From Candidatus Solibacter sp. (GTDB taxonomy: Bacteria; Acidobacteriota; Terriglobia; Bryobacterales; Bryobacteraceae): a stretch of DNA of 8,940 nucleotides. A program made the position numbers and the translations under genes. Where the stretch lies: the NCBI GenBank assembly GCA_017883345.1, contig JADGNT010000156.1:1-8940 (forward strand). Direction: 5' to 3'. Positions within the stretch are counted from its first letter, which is position 1, and the number at the start of each line of letters is the position of its first letter. This document shows positions 1-6,475 of the stretch, piece after piece. The notes below the pieces were generated by a model. That model was not told the DNA's origin. It was given only the letters and a program-made list of their open reading frames with translations, and searched no databases.

Positions 1-2362
1 CCTGGTACCGCACTTCCACGCTCACCGTCTCGCTGCCCGCCACCGCGTAGGGCACCTGCACGTTGACCTGCCCGCTCTGCGCGTAGAAGATGGGCGCCGG
101 AGTTCCGTCGAACCGCACCTCGACGCCGCCGGCCACGCCGGGGAGCACGCCATCCGCGTCCAACGCCCCCGTCACTCCCGTATCCGGTCCGAGACCCGCG
201 CCGAAGATGGCGGCGATCTCTCCCGGCGCCACCGCTCCCTCGCGCAGGCTGATCGCGTTGGCCACCGTGATGGCGGTCGACTGGACCACCGGGGCAGGGG
301 CCACCGGGTCCGGCACCAGGCGGCGTATGCGGTTGTTGCCGGTATCGGCGAAATAGAGGTCGCCGGCGCCATCCAGGAACAGCCCCTGCGGGCCGTTCAG
401 CAACGCGCCGGCGGCGGCTCCGTCATCCCCGGAAAAGCCCGCCGCGCCGCTACCGGCGATGGTGTGGATCCGGCCATCGGGCGTCACCTGGCGAATGCGA
501 TGGTTGCCGGTGTCGGCGATGAAGATGTCGCCCATGTCGTCCACCACCACGCCGCGCGGCGCATAAAGACCGGCTTCGGTGGCCACCTCTTCTTCCCAGG
601 ACCTGCCCGCGACGCCTGTGCCCGCCACCGTGGAAATCATCCCGGCCGGGTTCACCTTGCGAATGGCGTGGTTGGCGGTGTCGGCGATAAAGAGGTTGCC
701 GGCGGAATCGGTGGCGCAGGCGCTGGGCGTATCCAACTGGGCGAAGCGCGCCGCGCCGTCATCGCCGGCGCTGCCCCGCGAGCCGTTGCCCGCCGCCGTC
801 TGTAGCGTCCCGCCGGGGGCCAGGCGCAATACCCGGTGGTTGCTGGTATCCACTATGTACAAAGTGCCGTACAGATTGCCGCTCCGGTCCGCGCACACGG
901 CGCGCGGAGCGCGCAATTGCGCCACCAGCGGCCCCGTGCCGTCGGGGCTGGCGCCACTCGTCCCGGTGCCCGCTACGGTGCGTATGGCGCGCGCCGGGGT
1001 AACCATCACGACGCGGTGATTATACGTGTCCGCCACCAACACGTTGCCCGAGGAATCCATGGCGACGCCCATGGGAGTGTTGAGCGCGACGCTGCCGGCG
1101 GGGCTTCCATCGGCGGCGCCCCGCGCCGCGGCTCCAGTGCCGGCCAGCGTGGTCACGGTACCGTCCCGTATCACCTGGCGGACCCGCTCGGTGCCGCTGT
1201 CGGCGATGAAGAGGTTGCCGGCGGAATCCAGGGTCGGTGCCGACGGCTGGTAGAGTTGCGCCATCGTGGCAGGTCCTCCATCGCCGACGGAATGCACATA
1301 GCCATCGCCCGCCACGGTCACGATGTTGCCCACTGGGTCCACCCGCCGCAATCGCACCCCATCGGCGATAAAGAGGTTGCCGTTGAGATCGGCCGCCAGG
1401 TCGTTCACCGAATTGAGCGCGGCACTGGCGGCGCTCCCGCCGTCGCCGGAGAAACTGGGAACCCCGGTCCCGGCGTAGCCGATCCACCTGCCGGCGGTGG
1501 TGAAGGCGCGCACCATGAAGGTGGAGTCTCCCACGTAGAGGGTCCCGGCCGGGTCCACGGCCACCGCCAACGGGTTGTACAGGGGAGTGCCCGGGTTGCG
1601 GCCGAGAACCGTGCCGATGGTGCCGTCGGCGTACAGTTTGCGGACCGCGTTGTTGCCCGAATCGGCGACATAGAGCGCCCCCGCGCGATCGAACGCCATG
1701 CCTGCCGGATAGTCGATCTGGGCGGCGGGCGCGCGGCTGCCGTCGCCACTCCACCCGGCGACCCCGGTGCCGGCGACGGTCGAAAGCTTCCCGTCAGGAG
1801 TCAATTTGCGCACGCGGTGGCCTTCGAACTCGGCGATGTACAGGTTGCCCGCGGCATCCACGGCGACGTTGCGCGGCGAGAGCAGCGAGGTATCGGTGGG
1901 AGCGGCCCCATCGGGCGACGAGGCCTTCCGTCCGGTGCCGGCAACGGTGGTGATGACACCGTCGGGACTGATGCGGCGCACGCGCTGGTTGCCGAGATCG
2001 GCCACGTAGACGTTGCCGGCGGAATCGAGAGCCAGCCCATAGGGGAAATTGAGCTGCGCATTCACCGCGCTCTTGCCATCGCCGCTGAAACCCGCTACGC
2101 CGGTACCCGCGATCGTCGTGACGGTGCCACCGGACACCTTGCGTACGCGGTGATTATCGGTATCGGAGAGGTAGAGATTGCCCAGGCGATCGATGGCGAT
2201 TCCCTGGATGTTGGAGAACTGGGCCGCCAGTGCCGGTCCTCCGTCGCCGATGCGGGAGCTGCCGGCCACCGTCTCGACGTGATAGAGCACACGCCCGGCA
2301 TCGGCTCCCCACGCCTGGGGGGAGCAGACGGCCAGCGGCAAGACGAACCAGTAGTACTTCAT
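1..2362 (-). CDS. Secreted NHL-repeat beta-propeller protein with TIGR03437-like C-terminus (partial, C-terminus beyond window)
   Basis: The frame is open from the ATG at 2362 to the left edge, giving 787 residues without a stop. Residues 1-19 form a signal peptide (short charged start, hydrophobic core, likely cut after AWG), so the mature protein is exported. Residues about 50-683 hold twelve NHL-like units of the form D-x-x-G-N-L-Y-I-A-D-x-x-N-H-R-V-R-K-V, alternating with T-V-A-G-T-G and G-F-S-G-D-G segments. From about residue 698 the sequence (APGEIAAIFGAGLGP, later FYAQSGQVNVQVPY) resembles the TIGR03437 domain found at the C-terminus of many Solibacter exported proteins; its end is outside the window. 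NHL propellers usually bind proteins, sugars or other ligands; no enzyme motif or ligand is evident here. An in-frame ATG at 2443 would add 27 residues before the signal peptide, so I prefer 2362. The upstream purine tract (GACTAGGG) is a weak ribosome site. Confidence 0.9.
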   Translation of the reverse strand, partial: MKYYWFVLPLAVCSPQAWGADAGRVLYHVETVAGSSRIGDGGPALAAQFSNIQGIAIDRLGNLYLSDTDNHRVRKVSGGTVTTIAGTGVAGFSGDGKSAVNAQLNFPYGLALDSAGNVYVADLGNQRVRRISPDGVITTVAGTGRKASSPDGAAPTDTSLLSPRNVAVDAAGNLYIAEFEGHRVRKLTPDGKLSTVAGTGVAGWSGDGSRAPAAQIDYPAGMAFDRAGALYVADSGNNAVRKLYADGTIGTVLGRNPGTPLYNPLAVAVDPAGTLYVGDSTFMVRAFTTAGRWIGYAGTGVPSFSGDGGSAASAALNSVNDLAADLNGNLFIADGVRLRRVDPVGNIVTVAGDGYVHSVGDGGPATMAQLYQPSAPTLDSAGNLFIADSGTERVRQVIRDGTVTTLAGTGAAARGAADGSPAGSVALNTPMGVAMDSSGNVLVADTYNHRVVMVTPARAIRTVAGTGTSGASPDGTGPLVAQLRAPRAVCADRSGNLYGTLYIVDTSNHRVLRLAPGGTLQTAAGNGSRGSAGDDGAARFAQLDTPSACATDSAGNLFIADTANHAIRKVNPAGMISTVAGTGVAGRSWEEEVATEAGLYAPRGVVVDDMGDIFIADTGNHRIRQVTPDGRIHTIAGSGAAGFSGDDGAAAGALLNGPQGLFLDGAGDLYFADTGNNRIRRLVPDPVAPAPVVQSTAITVANAISLREGAVAPGEIAAIFGAGLGPDTGVTGALDADGVLPGVAGGVEVRFDGTPAPIFYAQSGQVNVQVPYAVAGSETVSVEVRYQ
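314..2212 (-). repeat. Twelve tandem NHL-type coding repeats
   Basis: Twelve copies of a unit of roughly 55-58 codons (about 170 bp) lie head to tail inside the exported propeller gene. The core G-N-L-Y/F-I-A-D element starts near residues 61, 116, 172, 228, 273, 328, 382, 439, 495, 554, 611 and 667. The fifth and sixth units are degenerate (YVGDSTFMVRAF and FIADGVRLRRV, without the Asn-His). DNA-level conservation is visible: the plus-strand string TTGCCGGCGGAATC recurs near 694, 1214 and 2014. Twelve units could build two six-bladed propellers, which is inference. Confidence 0.8.
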
Positions 2363-2484
2363 CCCTAGTCTTCGCTCAGTACGTGGAGCGAGTGACAAAA
2401 AATTCTCACCTACCGGCAAAAATTTGGCGTTTTGGCGAGACATCTATCACCAGCGAGTCGAAGAGCGTAATCAGAGATTCATAC
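2363..2484. promoter_or_regulatory. Divergent intergenic region between the propeller and matrixin genes
   Basis: This 122-bp spacer separates two outward-facing start codons and is clearly more AT-rich than its flanks, with A/T runs near 2397-2404 and 2418-2426. It must hold the promoters or leaders of both genes, but I cannot pick convincing -35/-10 pairs on either strand. A short inverted repeat, CGCTC and GAGCG separated by 8 nt (2372-2389), would lie in the 5' leader of the propeller gene. No tRNA or small ORF is evident. Confidence 0.4.
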
Positions 2485-4008
2485 ATGAAATTATTCAAAA
2501 CGCTTCCGGTGGCTGTCTTCTTGTTGATTTCATGCACCTGGGCGCAGCCGGTGATCCACCTCAAAGCGGGAGCGGCGGGCGCCCGGACCGCCAAAATGTT
2601 GCCCCGGCACGGGCGCGCCACCCACTTCCTGCTGCAATTCCCCACAGAACCCGGTCCGGAGATGCGTCGTGAGCTGGAGCGGCGCGGCATGCGCGTGCTG
2701 CAATACGTGCCGGATGCGGCGCTGATGGTTGCCTCCCCGGTGACGCCCGATCTCGCAGGGCTGCCCGTGCTTTCGGCCGCCGCACTGGAGCCATCCGACA
2801 AGATCAGCCCGCTGCTGGCGGACCAGGTGACGGGCGCGCTGCTGGTGGTATTCCACACAGATGTGGATATGGTTACCGCGCGCGTAGAGGCGCGCGCGCG
2901 CGGCTTCGACGTACTGGAAAACGCTGGCGTGCTCCCCGGACATTTGGTGGTCTCGGGCGCACACAGTGCCCTCGGCACGCTGGCCGAGTGCGACGACGTG
3001 GCCTACATCATGCCCGCGTCGCCCGAACTGGCGGCGGGGATTCCGCTGGCGGGCTGCGCCGGGGCGGTAACCGAAGCCGGCCCGGTGGGCGAGTACGTGC
3101 TGGTGAGCCGCGGCTGGGCGAAGGATGCCGGCGGGAATGTGGCGCTGCACTATTTCATCCGCTCCCTGACGAACAAAATGGATCCGGCCACGGCCCGGTC
3201 GGAAATCGAACGGGCGCTCGGCGAGTGGACCCGGTACGCCAATTTCACCCTGTCGCCGGGCCAGCAGCAGGGGGCCGAACGGACGCTGGACATCCTGTTC
3301 GCCAGCGGTGGGCACGGCGACGGCTACCCGTTCGACGGCCCAGGCGGAGCGCTGGCGCATACTTTTTATCCCGCTCCGCCGAACCCCGAGGCCATCGCCG
3401 GCGATCTGCACCTGGATGCCGATGAGCCGTGGCGCAGCGGGGCCAACGTGGACCTCTACTCGGTGGCGCTGCATGAGGCCGGGCATGCGCTCGGGTTGGG
3501 GCATTCCGACCGCCCCGGAGCGGTGATGTATCCCTACTACAAACTGTCGACGGGGCTGACCGACGACGATATTGCAGGGATTCGCGCACTTTACGGAAGC
3601 AACGTAGCGCCAACGCCAACTCTGCCTCCAACTCTGCCTCCGCCTCCGACCCCGACGCCGACCCCGACACCGGCCCCGCCTCCGGCCCCAACACCGGCCC
3701 CAACACCCACGCCGGCGCCGCCGACGCCGGGAGACACCACACCGCCCTCGCTACAGATCAAGTCGCCGGGATTCACCATCACCTCGACAACCGCCGCGAC
3801 CATCGCAATCAGCGGGACGGCGAGCGACAACGTCGCGGTGACGGCCGTCAGATGGACCAACTCCACGGGTGGCGCGGGAGTGGCGGCCGGAACGGCGTCC
3901 TGGTCGGCCAACATTCCTCTGCTGGTCGGTACCAATGCGATTACGGTGCGTGCCTACGATGCGGCCGGCAACTCGGCGTGGCGGGCACTCACGGTGGTGA
4001 GACGTTAA
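2485..4008 (+). CDS. Exported matrixin-family (M10A) zinc metallopeptidase with Pro/Thr linker and C-terminal Ig-like domain
   Basis: The product is 507 residues. The ATG at 2485 is chosen because it opens directly on a signal peptide (residues 1-20, TWA then Q21); the frame stays open upstream but that part is not protein-like. LLISC at residues 13-17 also fits a lipobox, so a lipoprotein is possible. Residues about 45-190 hold two similar modules resembling protease propeptides. The catalytic domain spans about 220-373: zinc ligands H330, H334 and H340 with general base E331 in HEAGHALGLGH, and Met-turn M348. The structural-metal pattern of matrixins is complete (H277, D279, H292, H309; calcium-type D284, D311, E314). 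Residues 375-421 are a Pro/Thr/Ala linker. Residues 422-507 resemble a beta-sandwich Ig-like or glucodextranase-B-like domain (TASDNVAVTAVRW, NAITVRAYDAAGNS). It should hydrolyse proteins outside the cytoplasm; the substrate is unknown. No PRCGxPD cysteine switch is visible. Confidence 0.92.
   Translation: MKLFKTLPVAVFLLISCTWAQPVIHLKAGAAGARTAKMLPRHGRATHFLLQFPTEPGPEMRRELERRGMRVLQYVPDAALMVASPVTPDLAGLPVLSAAALEPSDKISPLLADQVTGALLVVFHTDVDMVTARVEARARGFDVLENAGVLPGHLVVSGAHSALGTLAECDDVAYIMPASPELAAGIPLAGCAGAVTEAGPVGEYVLVSRGWAKDAGGNVALHYFIRSLTNKMDPATARSEIERALGEWTRYANFTLSPGQQQGAERTLDILFASGGHGDGYPFDGPGGALAHTFYPAPPNPEAIAGDLHLDADEPWRSGANVDLYSVALHEAGHALGLGHSDRPGAVMYPYYKLSTGLTDDDIAGIRALYGSNVAPTPTLPPTLPPPPTPTPTPTPAPPPAPTPAPTPTPAPPTPGDTTPPSLQIKSPGFTITSTTAATIAISGTASDNVAVTAVRWTNSTGGAGVAAGTASWSANIPLLVGTNAITVRAYDAAGNSAWRALTVVRR
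3607..3747 (+). repeat. Low-complexity Pro/Thr/Ala linker
   Basis: Short repeats built on CC(G/A)AC(C/G/A) codons encode a run of Pro-Thr and Pro-Ala dipeptides (residues 375-421 of the matrixin), ending at GDTTPP. Such linkers are flexible tethers between catalytic and accessory domains in secreted enzymes. The tract is prone to slippage, so its length may vary between strains. Confidence 0.85.
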
Positions 4009-4029
4009 GGCCACCGGAATTTCGCCTTA
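4006..4029 (+). terminator. Weak stem-loop at the matrixin stop codon
   Basis: TAAGGC (4006-4011, including the stop codon) pairs perfectly with GCCTTA (4024-4029) across a 12-nt loop, followed after a few bases by the T-rich GTGTTGTTTCC. Six base pairs and a displaced T-tract make it a weak intrinsic terminator candidate at best. Confidence 0.25.
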
Positions 4030-4037
4030 GAAGCGTG

Positions 4038-4065
4038 TTGTTTCCAAAAACTCTGCCGATATAAA
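4038..4065 (+). promoter_or_regulatory. Candidate sigma70-type promoter for the HD-GYP gene
   Basis: TTGTTT (4038-4043), a 16-bp spacer, and TATAAA (4060-4065) resemble -35 and -10 boxes. The -10 box ends only 10 bp before the ATG at 4076, so the transcript would start about at the start codon and be nearly leaderless. The same bases (AAAGG, 4063-4067) are the only Shine-Dalgarno candidate, so either the promoter or the ribosome site may be real, not both. Confidence 0.35.
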
Positions 4066-4075
4066 GGCTAGCACC

Positions 4076-4870
4076 ATGAACCTATACGGAGAAGAGCTGG
4101 CATCGAACCGATTGGCGCATACGGTCTCGAAACCCGCGGCGGTCCGCGATCGCACAATCGATCCGGACTTGCCGGAAGTTCCACAGGCCGACGCGCCCCT
4201 GGCGAGCGCCCTGCCGTTCAACGGAACGGAGGGTGTCCTGTACTCGCTTGCCCGGTTAGTGGAACAAAGGGACCGTCATACGGCGCGTCATAGCGAGCGC
4301 CTGGCGTTTTCGGGTGTGGCACTGGGGGTGGCGATGCGGCTCGACAATGCCAGCCTCCTCTTGCTTTATGTGGGAGGCTACCTGCACGACATCGGTAAAG
4401 TAGGCATCCCCGATTCCGTGCTCTTCAAGCCCGGCAAACTGACTGCGGAAGAGTGGGAAATCATGCGCGCGCATCCGGTGCGCGGCGAAGAAATCTGCCA
4501 CCCGCTGAAATCGTTGCGCGGGGTGCTGCCGTTGATCCGCCACCACCATGAACGATGGGATGGAACCGGCTATCCCGACGGTCTCCGCGGAACCGAAATC
4601 CCCTTACTGGCGCGCGTCCTGCAGGTGGTGGACATCTACGACGCGCTGACCCATCCGCGGCCCTATAAGCACGCCTATGCGAGCGCACACGCGTTGGAAA
4701 TCCTGCAGGAAGAGACCGGCCGCGGATGGCGCGACCCGGAGATCGCGTCCCTGTTCATCCGCATTCACAAACAGATGTTGGCCAAGATCGCCGAACCGCA
4801 CCCTGGGGGCGCCGGCCTGGGCATGATCGGCGATTCGCTGCGCAATCTGCAGACTCACCTGACGCAGTGA
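4076..4870 (+). CDS. HD-GYP domain protein, probable cyclic-di-GMP phosphodiesterase
   Basis: The product is 264 residues and almost entirely one HD-GYP domain (about 50-240), a family that degrades cyclic di-GMP. All signature parts are present: RDRHTARHSERL (H68, H72), the HD pair H104-D105 in HDIGK, H133 in RAHPVRG, H157-H158, G165-Y166-P167 in WDGTGYP, and D186 in VVDIYDALTHPRPYK. These match the family's metal ligands, so it is probably active. Unlike many relatives it has no receiver, PAS, GAF or membrane segment; the first 50 residues are not recognisable. It is therefore a soluble stand-alone enzyme whose input must come through a partner or expression control. It follows the matrixin by 67 bp in the same direction but may have its own promoter, and ends before a hairpin. 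Confidence 0.93.
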   Translation: MNLYGEELASNRLAHTVSKPAAVRDRTIDPDLPEVPQADAPLASALPFNGTEGVLYSLARLVEQRDRHTARHSERLAFSGVALGVAMRLDNASLLLLYVGGYLHDIGKVGIPDSVLFKPGKLTAEEWEIMRAHPVRGEEICHPLKSLRGVLPLIRHHHERWDGTGYPDGLRGTEIPLLARVLQVVDIYDALTHPRPYKHAYASAHALEILQEETGRGWRDPEIASLFIRIHKQMLAKIAEPHPGGAGLGMIGDSLRNLQTHLTQ

Positions 4871-5048
4871 CCACTGTAGCGTAGCCTTCCAGGCTGGGGT
4901 GCCCTCTGGGCCGCCCGCATTCGTGCGGGCATTCTTCCTCCGCGCCGCCGCGTTATTCCGCCCCGCAGATCGTCCGCGCCATAGAACTCTGCGCGATGTT
5001 CCGTTTGCGGCTCGCCGCTATGCGGGGCAGCTTGGTAGCACAGCAGTG
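4871..5048. other. Convergent intergenic region
   Basis: This 178-bp gap separates the 3' ends of the HD-GYP and DUF1684 genes. Besides the TTCG hairpin and the small hairpin at the DUF1684 stop codon I see only GC-rich sequence without a coding frame that I can support. Confidence 0.6.
4913..4930 (+). terminator. Intrinsic terminator-like hairpin with TTCG loop
   Basis: GCCCGCA (4913-4919) and TGCGGGC (4924-4930) form a perfect 7-bp stem closed by a TTCG tetraloop, followed by ATTCTTCCTC. It lies 42 nt past the stop of the HD-GYP gene. The tail is T-rich only on the plus strand, so it should end plus-strand transcription before the convergent DUF1684 gene. The T-tract is interrupted, so efficiency is uncertain. 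Confidence 0.6.
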
Positions 5049-5051
5049 CTA
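5036..5051 (-). terminator. Small hairpin overlapping the DUF1684 stop codon
   Basis: TAGCAC (5036-5041) and GTGCTA (5046-5051) form a perfect 6-bp stem with an AGCA loop, and the TAG stop codon is part of the stem. No T-run follows on the minus strand, so it could be an RNA 3'-end structure or a weak, perhaps Rho-assisted, stop rather than a classical terminator. Confidence 0.3.
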
Positions 5052-5885
5052 ATGCCCGTACTTCTTTTCGCCGGCCTCGATGCGCACCGTCAACCGGTTC
5101 TCCGGCGGCGGCAGCGGGCAGGTGGCGTAGGGTGTGAACGCGCAGGGTGGGTTGTAGGCCTTATTGAAATCGAGCACAACGCGCCCGTCCGCTGGGCTGG
5201 CCGAGTACAGAAAGCGGCCCGCGCCGTAGGTTTCTTTGGCGCTGGTCTGGTCGCGGAAGATGTAGAAAAGCTCTTTGGCGCCGGCGGTTTCCAGTACTGG
5301 CCGAAGGCGATACTCGTGGCCGTGCAGACTAAATACCGCATAACCGGGGCTGTCCATGGACTCGGTCTGGCCGATCACATTGAGAATCGAAATCTTCTCC
5401 GGCGCCGCCACCCATTTCGCGGTCACCTTGTACTCTTCCCGCGCCGGGTAGGTTTCGATGCCGCGGAATTCGCGGCGGTATTGGCTGTCCGGATCCTTCA
5501 GTCGAATGCCGTATTTGTCCGATCGCTTGATGACCAACAGGCTCAGGCGGCCAACCTTGGCAACATCGAGCGAATCGGGCCACAGTTCGCGAGTGGCGCC
5601 CTCCATCTTCACCGTGACCTTGCCGTCGTGCAGTTCGAACACGCCGGCCTGGGCCGCGCCATCGGGCAGCACAATTTCATTTGCCGGATCTTTGCCGAAG
5701 GTGTTGGCTCCTTCGTGCAGCCAGAACAGGCCGGCCACCGAGAGCCATCCGCCATCGCGCTTCAAACCGTCTTCCCGCTGGCGCCGCCATTGGGCGATCT
5801 CGGTCTGATAGGCGGTAGCGGCCAACAGCGCGACACCTACCATTGCAACCCCGGCCAGCGCCGGCAATGCCATGCGCCAGGTCAT
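5049..5885 (-). CDS. Membrane-anchored DUF1684 protein
   Basis: The product is 278 residues with a hydrophobic N-terminal segment (about 6-26) that is either a signal anchor or an uncleaved signal peptide, placing the rest outside the cytoplasmic membrane. The body matches the DUF1684 family: W-R-x-x-R-E-D-G-L near 33-41, GWLSVAGLFWL (46-56), a DFNKAYNPPCAFTPY block and ATCPLPPPENRL near the end, with C248 and C256 spaced to form a disulfide or metal site. The biochemical function of the family is not established to my knowledge. Its ATG overlaps the zapA stop (ATGA, 5882-5885), so translation is probably coupled, and it is the last gene of the rpmI operon. The length is normal for the family. 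Confidence 0.87.
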   Translation of the reverse strand: MTWRMALPALAGVAMVGVALLAATAYQTEIAQWRRQREDGLKRDGGWLSVAGLFWLHEGANTFGKDPANEIVLPDGAAQAGVFELHDGKVTVKMEGATRELWPDSLDVAKVGRLSLLVIKRSDKYGIRLKDPDSQYRREFRGIETYPAREEYKVTAKWVAAPEKISILNVIGQTESMDSPGYAVFSLHGHEYRLRPVLETAGAKELFYIFRDQTSAKETYGAGRFLYSASPADGRVVLDFNKAYNPPCAFTPYATCPLPPPENRLTVRIEAGEKKYGH

Positions 5886-6199
5886 GAGCCTTCTCCCGTG
5901 CCTTCGATGAGTTGTTCCAGCATGACTGCGAACTCCTCGCTTTTGCGGTCCACGCGTTGCTTGAGTTGGCTGAGATCGCGCTCCAGCGTGCGCATACGGT
6001 CGGCGAGGTGCAAACAGGCCAACACTGCGATCCGCGTGGAATCGGCGTTCGGCGCCTTGGCCGCAATCGACAACATCAGTTCATTGACGCTGGCCGCAAC
6101 CTCTTCCACTTCGCGAGGATCGCCGCTAGTCAGCAGCGTGTACGGCCGGCTCAGGATGGTGACGCGGACTTGCTGTCTATCGGGAGCGCTGTTTTCCAT
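5882..6199 (-). CDS. zapA: Cell division protein ZapA
   Basis: The product is 105 residues, a usual size for ZapA, the small cytoplasmic protein that binds FtsZ and promotes bundling of filaments in the division ring. The N-terminal part (VRVTILSRPYTLLTSGDP, then EVEEVAASVNELM) is the ZapA fold; the remainder (about 63-100) is a heptad-like helix expected to form the dimer or tetramer coiled coil. The ATG at 6199 has a strong ribosome site, GGGGGGAG, six bases upstream. It follows the ZapB-like coiled-coil gene by 33 bp and overlaps DUF1684 by 4 bp. Linkage of zapA with translation genes is known in other bacteria, where it often follows pheT. Confidence 0.9.
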   Translation of the reverse strand: MENSAPDRQQVRVTILSRPYTLLTSGDPREVEEVAASVNELMLSIAAKAPNADSTRIAVLACLHLADRMRTLERDLSQLKQRVDRKSEEFAVMLEQLIEGTGEGS

Positions 6200-6223
6200 G
6201 CGAAACTCCCCCCAAAAACCTGA

Positions 6224-6244
6224 AGCGCCCCGCTAGGAGGCGCT
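6224..6244 (-). other. Stem-loop between the ZapB-like gene and zapA
   Basis: AGCGCC and GGCGCT form a 6-bp stem with a 9-nt loop that contains the TAG stop codon of the coiled-coil gene. On the minus strand it is followed by TCAGG and then TTTTT (6218-6214). The T-run is displaced by five bases, so this may be a partial terminator or mRNA processing/stability element that lowers zapA expression relative to upstream genes. The ribosome site of zapA lies just beyond it. Confidence 0.3.
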
Positions 6245-6475
6245 CAGTTGATCGATCTGGCCCAGCAGCTTTTCGATGCGGCTGCGCACCTGCTTGCGTT
6301 CCGCCTGCAGGGTTTTGACTTCATCCGCCAGCAGCGCCGCCGCGCGTTTGGCTTCGGCGGCCTCTTGCACGGCGGCTTCCCGCTCCTGGCGCAGGCGCGA
6401 TACCAGTTGCACGGCGCGCTGTATGCGATCTTCCAGACTGCTGAGGGAATCGTTTTCCTGTTCGACCGGGCTCAT
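6233..6475 (-). CDS. Small coiled-coil protein, ZapB-like candidate
   Basis: The 80-residue product is almost all charged helix: from residue 12 to 77 it shows heptad spacing of Leu, Val and Ile with Glu/Arg/Lys/Gln between (for example [19 protein letters not shown] and [18 protein letters not shown]). It has no signal peptide or membrane segment. Size and composition match ZapB, the coiled-coil FtsZ-ring factor that binds ZapA (about 80 residues in E. coli), and zapA is the next gene. Coiled coils match one another easily, so homology to ZapB cannot be claimed from sequence alone. Its ATG overlaps the rplT stop (ATGA, 6472-6475), suggesting translational coupling to ribosomal protein L20 synthesis. 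Confidence 0.8.
   Translation of the reverse strand: MSPVEQENDSLSSLEDRIQRAVQLVSRLRQEREAAVQEAAEAKRAAALLADEVKTLQAERKQVRSRIEKLLGQIDQLSAS

Noticed and set aside
314..2212. CRISPR-like periodic repeats
   Set aside because: The period is about 170 bp, repeats are diverged, and they code for NHL units in one open frame.
836..2368. Long plus-strand open frame of 510 codons, rich in Gly, His, Ala and Arg
   Set aside because: It is antisense to the NHL-repeat gene; its own periodicity mirrors the NHL units and the composition is not protein-like. The minus frame has a signal peptide, conserved repeats and a known C-terminal domain.
2230..2484. 85-codon upstream extension of the matrixin frame
   Set aside because: It overlaps the divergent propeller gene and would bury the signal peptide; the ATG at 2485 begins directly at it.
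2530..3504. Minus-strand open frame of 324 codons
   Set aside because: It is antisense to the matrixin gene and shows no recognisable domain; the plus frame carries the complete metallopeptidase motif set.
4871..5048. 6S RNA or another small RNA near zapA
   Set aside because: In gammaproteobacteria ssrS follows zapA, but here DUF1684 overlaps zapA and the gap beyond it lacks the long rod-like pairing expected of 6S RNA.
4899..6236. Plus-strand open frame of 445 codons
   Set aside because: It runs antisense through DUF1684, zapA and the intergenic region, and has no domain; the minus-strand genes are recognisable families with ATGA junctions.
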